This document shows positions 16,467 to 26,100 of a stretch of DNA of 64,000 nucleotides, in pieces. Every line of letters starts with the position of its first letter. The stretch's first letter is position 1. This DNA is from Candidatus Cloacimonas sp. GTDB taxonomy: Bacteria; Cloacimonadota; Cloacimonadia; Cloacimonadales; Cloacimonadaceae. The position numbers and the translations under genes are program-made. The notes beneath the pieces were generated by a model. That model was not told where the DNA came from. It saw nothing but the letters and a program-made list of their open reading frames with translations, and searched no databases. The DNA lies in contig JALOCJ010000011.1 in the NCBI GenBank assembly GCA_023227825.1, positions 1-64,000 of the forward strand, read 5' to 3'.

Positions 16467-16828
16467 CTAAAGACAAAAATAAAGCTTACGAATTATTCCA
16501 AAATGCCTATGAAAGCAAATCAATTGGTAATAGGATGAATGTTGCTTATTATTTAATGACCTCCAACAGTGCAGAAGCAAAAACTATAGGTTTTAGCTAT
16601 CTAAAAGAGCTTGCTGAAATTGATAAATATCCTTTGGTACAATTCTATTTCGCTCAAAGTTATAATATAGGAGTTGGCACTGATAAAAACTTGGTAGAAT
16701 CTGCTGCGTGGTATATTACTTCCTATTATGGTAAGTTACCTGATAATTACTCAATGTATGCTTATGGTAACTATAAAAATTTATTTAACGGACTTAAAAT
16801 TGAACAGCGAAAAGAATTACTGGCTTAA
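16467..16828 (+). pseudogene. Remnant of a Sel1-repeat (SLR/TPR-like) protein
   Basis: The frame is open from just after a TAG near 16464 to the stop at 16828. It reads as the end of a Sel1-like repeat protein: KAYELFQNAYESKSIGNRMN, then FYFAQSYNIGVGTDKNLVES with the characteristic G-x-G-T-x-x-N turn, then AAWYITSYYG. The similarity begins before the first ATG (16535) and there is no start codon, signal peptide or ribosome-binding site upstream. The intact gene would have been longer at its 5' end. A short real gene starting at 16535 is possible but less likely. An 11-bp inverted array lies 40 bp upstream. Confidence 0.55.
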
Positions 16829-16969
16829 AGGAAAGAATATATAAAATAATATGGGAAAAGATAGTTACGATAGCTAGATTGGCGGTTATCAAACTATTAG
16901 GGTTTCCCTTTAACAACTTTTAGAACCGGAAAAGAAAAAAATAATTTATTATCAATCATTCTTTTTTAT

Positions 16970-17098
16970 CAGGGGCTTAAGCTCCCCTCACTATATTTGT
17001 GTTGCCCTTTTGGGTTTTTCATTATTTACATTATTAGAGCCACCTCAACCCTTTAAACCCTCTCAACTTTCTCAACTTTCTCAACCCTCTAAAAACCT
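16970..17098. repeat. Compound element with 9-bp-period array (copy 1)
   Basis: A short near-palindrome (AGGGGCTTAAGCTCCCCT) is followed by TTGTGTTGCCC and then six 9-bp units from 17045 (TCAACCCTT, TAAACCCTC, TCAACTTTC twice, TCAACCCTC, TAAAAACCT). The same order of parts occurs at 52285-52374. It lies in the 314-bp gap between the Sel1 remnant and the convergent thioesterase gene. Nothing else was recognised in that gap. Confidence 0.8.
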
Positions 17099-17142
17099 AT
17101 AATTTTTCCTATGCACAGCATTCATTCTGCATTTATAATTCT

Positions 17143-17547
17143 TCATTTTGTTTCAATATATGGCAGTAATTGTTCAAATACTTCTACGGGCAGTCGTTTT
17201 GCTTTTCCGTCTGAGGCAAAAACGATTGTTATATCTGCTGTAAAGCATATTTCTTTTGTAGCGTTATAAATTTCCTGATGCCATTTTCCTTTTATCCTGT
17301 TTATTTCGGTAAAACAGGTTTTAACAGTTATAACTTCATCGTGGTCAATAGCTTTAATAAAACTTATTTCCCCGTAATGGACAAAAAGCTGAATACCTTT
17401 TTTCTGCAAATCGGACTGCGCTAGGTTCATTTCATAAAGCGCTTCACTGCGTGCTGCCTCTAAAAGTTGCAGATAGTTCGCATTATTTAAATGACCATAG
17501 ATATCGCATTCATAACCATAGATTCTTTTGTTAAACGCAAAAATCAT
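17143..17547 (-). CDS. Acyl-CoA thioesterase, YbgC/FadM-type hotdog fold
   Basis: A 134-aa single-domain hotdog thioesterase. The active-site segment YECDIYGHLNNANYLQLLEA carries the catalytic Asp (residue 15) followed by the GH(L/V)NNxxY pattern of the 4-hydroxybenzoyl-CoA thioesterase class. Such enzymes hydrolyse acyl-CoA or acyl-ACP; the substrate cannot be told from sequence. It is transcribed away from the YfhO-like gene, with 98 bp between the two starts, so the intervening DNA probably holds two divergent promoters. ATG start at 17547. Confidence 0.87.
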   Translation of the reverse strand: MIFAFNKRIYGYECDIYGHLNNANYLQLLEAARSEALYEMNLAQSDLQKKGIQLFVHYGEISFIKAIDHDEVITVKTCFTEINRIKGKWHQEIYNATKEICFTADITIVFASDGKAKRLPVEVFEQLLPYIETK

Positions 17548-17645
17548 TGTTTTATCCTCTTAAGATAAGGTAATAGCGGAATTTTACTTGACCGATATCC
17601 GCTTTTATTTTGGTATGTAAAAAATTATTATAAATAGAGGATATT

Positions 17646-20168
17646 ATGTCTGGAAAAAATGTCAATCAGAAAATAAGACAAAATATCAGCAAAGCATCCA
17701 AAACTACCCAAAGCGTTAAAATCACAGAAAAGAAAAAAGAGCCCTCTGCTTTTGCCAAACATCTTCCCTGGGTTTTAGTGATAATTCTTTTTCTCCTGCT
17801 CAGTTTGATCTATTTTCCTGTTGCCTATCAAGGAAAAGCACCTCAGGCATCAGACATAATTCAATGGCAGGGTGCAGCAAAAGCCATAGTTGATTATAAT
17901 GCAACACATAAAGATAATGCATTGTGGACTCCTTATATGTTTTCCGGAATGCCTGCTTATATGATTCATTTTCCCAATCGTTACCCCTTTCTGGAAAGCA
18001 TAACTAAACTGACCGATAAAATCATCAATTGGCGTATTTTTCTGCTTTTTATAGGGGGAGTGGGTATCTTTTTACTCTTAAGGCAATTGAAAATGGACTC
18101 CTGGATTGCTTTTTTTGCGGCAATTGCTTTCACTTTTTCCTGCCATTGGGTCGGCTTATTGGAAATTGGTCATAATACAAAATTCCGTGCTATAATGTAT
18201 ATCCCCTGGGTTGTTTGGGCTCTCTTTCGTTTAAAGGAAAAACCAAATATATTGAATTTGGGTTTGCTGGCAACTTTTCTGATTACGCAACTACGGGAAA
18301 ATCATCCTCAAATAACTTATTACCTTTATCTGTTTATAGGAATGTTTTGGATTTATTGTTTAGTTGAAGCAGTAAAAAATAAACAACTTAAAAAGTTTGG
18401 CAACTGGACCGGGTTGCTGATTATTGCTTTTGCTATAACTGCCTTAGCTGTGATGAATCCCTATCTTTCTACTTGGGAATATAGTCATTACACAATGCGA
18501 GGTGGAACAACAGGTCTGGAAAAAAGTTATGCTCAGCAATGGAGTTTTCCTCCTGTAGAAATAATTTCCTTTATCATACCTGATTTTTTTGGGGGCATAA
18601 ATCAGAACTATTGGGGTGCAATGCCTTTCACTCAAATTTATAATTACTTTGGTATAGTGGTTTTAGCTTTGGGGGTGATGGCTCTTTTTGGCAAACATAA
18701 ACCGCTTTCCACATTTCTCTGGATTGCATCCGCTATTTTTTTAGTGTTCAGTTTTGGCAGTTTTACTCCTTTAATTTCCAATTTCTTTTTTAAGTATCTG
18801 CCGATGTTCAATAAATTCCGCGTGCCTTCTATGACCTTGATTATGGTTCAATTCATAGCTGTTATTCTTGCAGCTTTGGGTTTGGATACAATTGCTTCAC
18901 TGGAAGATAACAGCAAGTGGCAGAAGAACTTATTTACTGCTTTCTGGGTTAGCGGAGTGTTTTTTATCCTCTTTCTCATTTTAGGACAAAGTGTTTTCCA
19001 AGATTTACAATATACAAACGCTGCAGAAATAGCACAATACGAAAAATATAATGCCCTTGCTAAATTGGAAGAATTGAAAAGTTTACGTCCTGGATTGCTT
19101 TACAAAAGCGGAATTCTGAGCTTGCTGATGTTAACTGTTTCTCTGGGATTTTGTTATCTTGCCAGCGCTAAAAAACTGAAGAAAGTTGCTTTAGTGCTAC
19201 TAATTACCCTTGTTACTTTTATAGACCTGTATATATACACCGGAAAACACTTAAAAGACCTCTATCCGGCAGAAGAAAGAGAAGCTCGTTTTGTAACTCA
19301 GGATTTTGATGAATTCCTTCTGGCAGATAAAGATAATTTCCGTATTTATCCTTATAATATGGGTAATTTCAGAACTGCAGCTGAATGGGCATATTATCAT
19401 CAAACTATTGATGGCTACAGTGCTGCTAAACTAAAACGTTATGACGATGTCTGGAAAATTATTCAGGGTGACGAGAAAAATGAAAATGAACTATATCGTT
19501 ATCTAAATGGTGTTTATAATAAAGGAAATAAAGAAATTCCCACTCCTTTACTGGATATGCTTTCTACGAAATACATTATCTATCCTGATTCGTTGCCCTA
19601 CGCTTTTCTGTTGAACAAAATAAAACCAGTTTTTACTAGTTACACAGGTGCCAATATCTATCAAAATTTAACTGCTTTTCCGCGTGCCTGGTTTGTTGAC
19701 TCGCTGTCTGTAATTCCGGAAACGGAAGTGCGTCTGCAAAAAATGCGAGACCCATACTTTAATCCACGCTCTTTAGCCATTGTGGAAAGTAAAATTGAAG
19801 GCGTTTTTAAACCGGATAGCTGCTATGCCCAAGAGACTTTTTTTGATATGCACAATGTTAAATATGAGGTGGCAACCGATAAAAATGCTTTTTTAGTTCT
19901 TTCTGAGATCTATTATCCTGCGGGCTGGAAGGCATTTATAGACGGCAAAGAAACAGTAATATATCCCACAAATCATATTTTGAGAGGAGTTATTATTCCT
20001 CCAGGAAAACATACTCTGGAAATGAAATTTATCTCTGAGACCTATCGCTTGAGTTTGATTTTAAGTTTAACAGGTCTCCTGGCAACGGTTGTTCTTCTGG
20101 TAATAGGAATTGGATGGGAAATGAAAAAAGGCAAGAAGTCGGGAGGTCAAGAGGTCGAGAAGTCGTGA
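17646..20168 (+). CDS. YfhO-family multi-pass membrane protein
   Basis: A large polytopic membrane protein, 840 aa, with a basic N-terminus and one hydrophobic segment near residues 38-58. A run of about ten further membrane segments follows, then a soluble domain (about 550-800) and a final membrane helix near 805-825. Motifs YKGKAPQASD-like (YQGKAPQASDIIQW), NPYLSTWEYSHYTMRGG and the late LSEIYYPAGWKAFIDGKE fit the bacterial YfhO family, GT-C-like proteins tied to glycosylation of cell-surface polymers in Firmicutes. The last 11 residues (KKSGGQEVEKS) are encoded by the 8-bp array that starts at 20133, so the gene end has been captured by a repeat. An AGAGG ribosome-binding site precedes the ATG. 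Confidence 0.85.
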   Translation: MSGKNVNQKIRQNISKASKTTQSVKITEKKKEPSAFAKHLPWVLVIILFLLLSLIYFPVAYQGKAPQASDIIQWQGAAKAIVDYNATHKDNALWTPYMFSGMPAYMIHFPNRYPFLESITKLTDKIINWRIFLLFIGGVGIFLLLRQLKMDSWIAFFAAIAFTFSCHWVGLLEIGHNTKFRAIMYIPWVVWALFRLKEKPNILNLGLLATFLITQLRENHPQITYYLYLFIGMFWIYCLVEAVKNKQLKKFGNWTGLLIIAFAITALAVMNPYLSTWEYSHYTMRGGTTGLEKSYAQQWSFPPVEIISFIIPDFFGGINQNYWGAMPFTQIYNYFGIVVLALGVMALFGKHKPLSTFLWIASAIFLVFSFGSFTPLISNFFFKYLPMFNKFRVPSMTLIMVQFIAVILAALGLDTIASLEDNSKWQKNLFTAFWVSGVFFILFLILGQSVFQDLQYTNAAEIAQYEKYNALAKLEELKSLRPGLLYKSGILSLLMLTVSLGFCYLASAKKLKKVALVLLITLVTFIDLYIYTGKHLKDLYPAEEREARFVTQDFDEFLLADKDNFRIYPYNMGNFRTAAEWAYYHQTIDGYSAAKLKRYDDVWKIIQGDEKNENELYRYLNGVYNKGNKEIPTPLLDMLSTKYIIYPDSLPYAFLLNKIKPVFTSYTGANIYQNLTAFPRAWFVDSLSVIPETEVRLQKMRDPYFNPRSLAIVESKIEGVFKPDSCYAQETFFDMHNVKYEVATDKNAFLVLSEIYYPAGWKAFIDGKETVIYPTNHILRGVIIPPGKHTLEMKFISETYRLSLILSLTGLLATVVLLVIGIGWEMKKGKKSGGQEVEKS

Positions 20169-20220
20169 GGTCAAGAAGTCAAGAGGTCGGGAGGTCAAGA
20201 AGTCAAGATGTCGGGAGGTT
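20133..20220. repeat. 8-bp tandem array overlapping the YfhO-like gene end
   Basis: Eleven 8-bp units (AAGAAGTC, GGGAGGTC, AAGAGGTC, GAGAAGTC, GTGAGGTC and repeats of these) begin inside the coding sequence and run 52 bp past its stop codon toward the convergent valS gene. The period is the same as the array upstream of priA. The unit sequence here ends in GTC where that one ends in CCC or CTC. Confidence 0.9.
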
Positions 20221-20248
20221 AACATTACGGAAAAACAGTGTCCTCTGT

Positions 20249-22927
20249 CTACATCAGTTCTTCCAGTAATTGTTGCAGCAGTTCCAGCTTGGTATTAACT
20301 TCGGTAAATTTCTCTTTTTCCTTATTAACAACTTCTTCTTTAGCGTTATTCAGGAAATTGGGATTAGCCAGTTTTGCCTGAATTCCGCTCAGTTCTTTAG
20401 TTAATTTCTCAATTTGTTTTCCTAGGCGATTTTTTTCACTATCTATATCTACCAGTCCGCTTAAGGGCAAAAATATCTCTATATTCCTAACGACAGAGGC
20501 AATTGCGGCTTTGGGCTTGGCAATATTCACTCCTCCGGAAAGGGTTTTCGCTTTTGCTAAGCGCTGGAAGTAAGCCATATAATTTTCAAAGAGTTCCTGT
20601 TGAGAACTTTCTGCAAAGCGGATAACAATATCAATTTGCTGAGAGGGAGCCAGGTTTATTTGTTTACGCAAGTTCCGAATAGCAGTAATGCTTTCTTGCA
20701 CGAAGCGCATATTATTATCAATATGGCTATCTATAAGCGTTTCATCTGCCTCCGGGAAAGCAGCAATAATCAGTGCTTCTTCTTTTAGGGGAAAGATATT
20801 TTTTATGCCCTGCCAAATTTCTTCTGTAATAAAAGGCATAATTGGATGCAGTAAACGCATTCCCTGTTGCATTACATTAAGCAGTATATATTTAGCAGTT
20901 AATTTGCTTTCCTTTTCTGCAGAAGGGTCTAAACGGTCTTTGCTCAGTTCAATATACCAGCTGCAAAATTCATCCCACATAAATTTAAAGATTGCATTGG
21001 CAGCATCGTTAAACCTTAAATTTTCATAGTGTGCCCGCACTTCCATTATTACTTCCTGCAGACGAGAAATTATCCATCTATCAGCAAGTTCCAATTGTAA
21101 TTTATTATCTTGGGGCAATCCCTCAATATTTTCTGCATTCATCATAATAAATCTATAGGCATTCCACATTTTATTGGCAAAATTACGGCCTGTTTCCAAA
21201 ATGCTTTCACTGAAAATGACATCCGCACCTTTGGGGGTGCCAAAAATCATACTGAACCGTAAAGCATCGGCTCCTACGCTATTAATTAAATCAATCGGAT
21301 CAGGAGAATTACCTAAGGACTTACTCATTTTGCGTCCTATTTCATCTCTCACGGTTCCATGTAGCAAAACAGTATCAAAGGGAATTTTATCCATAAAATG
21401 GAGAGTACTCATAATCATTCTGGCAACCCACAGGTAGATAATTTCCGGAGCTGTAATTAATACATTGGTAGGAAGATAGTATTTAAGATCAGCTGTTTCA
21501 TCAGGCCAACCCATTGTAGAAAAGGGCCATAACCAACTGGAAAACCAAGTGTCTAATACATCGGAATCCTGAGTGAATTTAGTTCCCTGGCACTTAGGAC
21601 ATTTCTCCGGCATTTCCTGGGCTACAATCATATTGTTACAATTATCACAATAATATACAGGAATGCGATGTCCCCACCAAATTTGCCTTGAAATACACCA
21701 GTCCCGAATATTATTCATCCAGTGCATATAGACCTTTGTCCAGCGTTCTGGCTGAAACTTAATTTCTCCTTTTTCTACAACTTCTATAGCTTTTTCGGCT
21801 AAGGGAGCCATTTTCACAAACCACTGATCGGAAAGATAGGGCTCAATAACTGTATCACAGCGATAACAACGCCCTACAGAATAAGGATGAGTTTCCGTTT
21901 TTTCCAACAGGCATTGTTCGGTAAGCATTTGTATAATTTTTTCCCGGCAGGCATAACGCTCCAAACCTTCAAATTCCTTTCCAGCATTTTCATTCATAAT
22001 TCCGGTTTCATCCATTACCAAAAGCTGAGGTAAATTATGTCTGATCCCAATTTCAAAATCGTTGGGATCGTGAGCAGGAGTAACTTTTACGCAGCCGGTG
22101 CCAAATTCCCTATCTACATAATCATCCGCTATTATCGGTATCTTTCTATCCGTTAAAGGCAGAAGTAACTCTTTGCCAATTAACGAACTGTAGCGTTCAT
22201 CTTTGGGATTTACGGCTACAGCAACATCTCCTAACATTGTTTCCGGTCGGGTTGTTGCCACTGTTACATAGCCATTCCCTTCAGGAAAAGGATAATGAAT
22301 ATACCAAAGATGACCGTTTTCTTCTGTATGTTCTACTTCATCATTTGCCAAAGCTGTAACGCAACGCGGACACCAATTGATAATATATTTCCCTTTATAA
22401 ATCAGTCCTTCATTATATAGGGCTACAAAAACCTCTTTCACAGCCCGCGAAAGCATTTCATCCATTGTAAAACGCAAGCGGTCCCAATCGCAACTTGCTC
22501 CTAAGAGTTTGAGCTGGTCTATGATGATATTGCCTTTTTCGTTTTTCCACTGCCAGATTTTTTCCACCATTTTTTCGCGTCCTAATTCCTGACGCGTAAT
22601 TCCTTGTTTGGCAAGTTCTTTTTCCACCATATTTTGGGTGGCAATTCCGGCATGATCAACACCCGGTAACCACAGCGTGGATTCACCTTTCATTCTGTGA
22701 TAACGAACAACGACATCTTGCAGAGTATTATTAAGAATATGGCCAATATGTAAAATACCTGTCACATTTGGTGGGGGCATAAGGACGGTAAATGGTTTTT
22801 GAGAAGTGTTTTCCCGGGGTTTGAAATAGCCGTTTTCTTCCCAAAACTGATACCATTTCTTTTCCAGGTCTTTAGGTTCAAATGTCTTACTGATTTCCAT
22901 TATTGCAGTTACCTCTTTTTTTGTCAT
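20249..22927 (-). CDS. valS: Valyl-tRNA synthetase
   Basis: Charges tRNA-Val. A class I synthetase of 892 aa, the usual size. The HIGH motif occurs as GILHIGHILNN near residue 60 and KMSKS as GRKMSKSLG near residue 530. The editing (CP1) domain lies between, with ATTRPETMLGD and the zinc-type Cys pairs CDNCNN and CPKCQG. The C-terminal coiled-coil arm typical of ValRS, with EKNRLGKQIEKLTKEL, occupies the last 65 residues. An alternative start at 22900 (MEISKTFEPKDL) would remove nine residues and is equally plausible. The convergent neighbour is the YfhO-like gene, whose 8-bp array ends 28 bp away. Confidence 0.97.
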   Translation of the reverse strand: MTKKEVTAIMEISKTFEPKDLEKKWYQFWEENGYFKPRENTSQKPFTVLMPPPNVTGILHIGHILNNTLQDVVVRYHRMKGESTLWLPGVDHAGIATQNMVEKELAKQGITRQELGREKMVEKIWQWKNEKGNIIIDQLKLLGASCDWDRLRFTMDEMLSRAVKEVFVALYNEGLIYKGKYIINWCPRCVTALANDEVEHTEENGHLWYIHYPFPEGNGYVTVATTRPETMLGDVAVAVNPKDERYSSLIGKELLLPLTDRKIPIIADDYVDREFGTGCVKVTPAHDPNDFEIGIRHNLPQLLVMDETGIMNENAGKEFEGLERYACREKIIQMLTEQCLLEKTETHPYSVGRCYRCDTVIEPYLSDQWFVKMAPLAEKAIEVVEKGEIKFQPERWTKVYMHWMNNIRDWCISRQIWWGHRIPVYYCDNCNNMIVAQEMPEKCPKCQGTKFTQDSDVLDTWFSSWLWPFSTMGWPDETADLKYYLPTNVLITAPEIIYLWVARMIMSTLHFMDKIPFDTVLLHGTVRDEIGRKMSKSLGNSPDPIDLINSVGADALRFSMIFGTPKGADVIFSESILETGRNFANKMWNAYRFIMMNAENIEGLPQDNKLQLELADRWIISRLQEVIMEVRAHYENLRFNDAANAIFKFMWDEFCSWYIELSKDRLDPSAEKESKLTAKYILLNVMQQGMRLLHPIMPFITEEIWQGIKNIFPLKEEALIIAAFPEADETLIDSHIDNNMRFVQESITAIRNLRKQINLAPSQQIDIVIRFAESSQQELFENYMAYFQRLAKAKTLSGGVNIAKPKAAIASVVRNIEIFLPLSGLVDIDSEKNRLGKQIEKLTKELSGIQAKLANPNFLNNAKEEVVNKEKEKFTEVNTKLELLQQLLEELM

Positions 22928-23155
22928 CGTCTCTTGGATGTTTAAGCATTTTATACTTAATCAGAACCAATTCTGAAAAGAGGATTTAGCGTCAAGTAAA
23001 AGCTCATTTATTGCTAAAAGTAGAAAAGGGTAGCACGCAGATTTCGCTGATAACGCAGATAAAATAGACAAAGAAAGAAGGGGTCGCTTTTTTCTCCACA
23101 ATTGCATTACGGGTGGTTTTACTGTTTTTGTTTTTTATATTCAATCTTTATTCTG

Positions 23156-26100
23156 TTACTTGGTTTTCATCATTTTACGGACATAGTTTTTACCCTTAAA
23201 TTGCATAGAACAGAAATAGATTCCGCTGGCTAATTCATTACCATCTTTGTTCTTACCGTCAAATTCATAAACATAAGTGCCGGAAGAAGAATGAGTTTCA
23301 GAAAAGCTGTTCACCAATTGACCTTTAGCATTATAAATCTTAAATTTTACAGTTCCTTCCTGTTTCAGGGCATAGTGAATTTTTGTGCCGGGATTGAAAG
23401 GATTGGGAAAAACCCCTAAAATAGCTGTTTCGGGAGGAGGAAGAGGAGGTGGATCACTGGAAGTTAAAATTGTAATCGGACCCCAAAAGTTTTCTATATC
23501 ATCATTATTGATAACTTTCAGCCAGTAATAATAGCGGGTAAGAGCTACAGCAGTTGTATCTATGTAAGTATAATTATTTTGTTGCGCTGCATTAGAGGCG
23601 ATTAAATCACTTACAACTACGGCAGAAGAAAGATTGCTGATATTTCCGCGCCAAATTTGAAAAGCAGATATTCCTGTTTCCCCACTGCTTACCCAGGAAA
23701 GAACAACTTGATTTCTCTCGTTCAAGGTTGCTGTAAAACTATTTGGATAGGGAGGCAAAATATTATTCTGACAAGGAAAACAGAAAGATATTTTAGCGGC
23801 AGGGGAATAAATTTCAGGCACAGTAAAATAAGCAAATTCATTTGTCCAGTTTGCTGCTGCCGATTGAATCATCCAAATTCCTCTATCTTCAATTTTATAG
23901 CCCAGATAATAGGGTTTGAATCCTAAGTTATGATAAAAAATGATTTCTGCTCCGTTAAAATTAGCTCCTGTAAGGGTAAAATCCATTCCCGCATCAGAAA
24001 ACGGTTCATTCAAGGAGGCAAACCCGGAGGTAACAGTTATATGTTCTTCAGGATTAGTAATTCCTTCAATAGTAAGTTTGGGATAATAAGTATTGCCTAA
24101 AGGATCAGAAACAGCGGGGACATTAACTAAAGCCAATCCATTGTAAACAAAGGCATAATCCGTATTGTTATTAAGTAGAACACGAATATTATCAACTGCA
24201 GCAGGAGGTTGGGTTCCACCAGTGGTATCGTTTTTCCAGGCAAAAATAATTCTTTGCGGTCTACCTGATAAAGAATTCGGAATATCCAGTTCTGCTTCTT
24301 TCCAAATTTCCGTAAGATTCAAAGGAGAGCTCAATTGTCCTGTGTTTAACATAATTCCCGCTTCCGGAACTACATCGGGTTCAACACAATAGACCCTCAA
24401 ATAGTCAAAATAGGGTCCTGTTCCTTCTCCTCTGGCTTTCCAGGAAAAGCGTAATTTACAATTCTCCGTTCCTTCCGGAATTATAATATCTCTGTAAAAA
24501 TAACTGACGGAAGCACTATTAGTTATGTAAGTATGGCTGATTCCGTCGTCACCGCTGATAAAAAGTCCCCCGTTTCCAGATTGAGCAACAAGTGAACCCT
24601 GCATCCATTTATTGGTTTGATTTTCATTGGCAAAAGTCCATAGATTGCTGTCTGTTTCAAAACCGGCAATAAAAGGTGTATTTTGGGGAGTTAATGAAAT
24701 TGCATTTAGAGCTATAATCCTGTTTTCACTATCAACATTATGGGTAATAATTAAATTGCCATTATAAATTCCTGGAGATTCAGGAGTGAAAAAGACAGTA
24801 AATATAGCAGAGTTACCTCCTGCAATAGAGAAGGAAATCGTATTTTGTTTCCTTTCTCTGAGAGCAATGCTAAAACCATCAGGCACAGAAATTTCTCCAG
24901 TTAGAAAACTGGTTCCTGTGTTGGTTATCGTAAAGGACTTACTTGTTTCAAAACCGGCAAGAACATTGCCAAATAAGAGTTCTGTAGTGTTAACCTCAAT
25001 AGCCGGAGCATTGAGAGTAGAAATTTTCAGGTTAGGTCTGTAAACAGTTACCGTGCCTCCAATAAAAACATCACTTTGGTCTGTTGAATTATTCCGAATA
25101 TAATGATAGCCGTCAGGAATTTCTGTATAACTTACCGTTCCGGAAGGGGAAACAGCACTTGCAGGACTGAAAGCTGTATCTATCAAAATATTATCAATTC
25201 CGTTCCAGAGAAAAGGAGTATCCAAAGTAAGCAGTTCAAAACCACCGGAAATAGGTATGTAATTATCTGTGTTATAATAAGTAATTAAGTTCCCTACACC
25301 TTTCCACTGAGCAACATTTTCTTCAGCTGTATGAGCCATTCTGATTTGGAAAGCGGGAAGCGGATAAGTAGGAGAAGTAACAATATTAAAGCCCAAACGG
25401 GAAATAAAAACAGGACCGAAAATACCCTGCAAATTCAGCTCACTCGCCTTATAAATCATCTGACCGTGCAAACTTTTGCGGAAATTATTTACGGGACAGC
25501 CCTCAGCTGAACTTGTTACACCGGTTCCTGAGCCAATAATTGCTTCTATAACATTTTCCGCCAAAGGAGTGGCAATTTGTTCTATAGTAGCTTCCGATTC
25601 GCCATCCGCATAAACAGCTGTAATTCTATATTGATAGGGAACCCCTACTGTAACCTCTGTATCTGTATATCTAGTTCCGGTAATTGTAGTAAGCAAAACA
25701 TCGTTGCGGTAAATATTATAGACAACAGGAATTCCCGCTTCTGGAACTTTCCAGTATACAAGAACAAAGCCATTTCCCCCTGCAGCAGTCAAATCGCGGG
25801 GGGGCCAAAAGTAGGTTTCGTATTCAGGCAATGTCAAATGGTCTATCCAAGCGCAGTTTTCATATTCATCACTACTTTGATATTGATAATAAATCCACGA
25901 AAAAGTGTGCAAACCGGGCTCTACAGGACAGGAAACAAGTTCCCAATCTCTTTTTCCTGTCCATTGAACGGTGAGATTATCATCAATGTAAAAACGCAGG
26001 TAACTAAATTCATTTTTAATAGATAACTTCCGGTAGAAATTTATATCTCCCGGTTGTGTAACATTTATTTTCAGTTTCAATTCAGTGAATTCATCATTTT

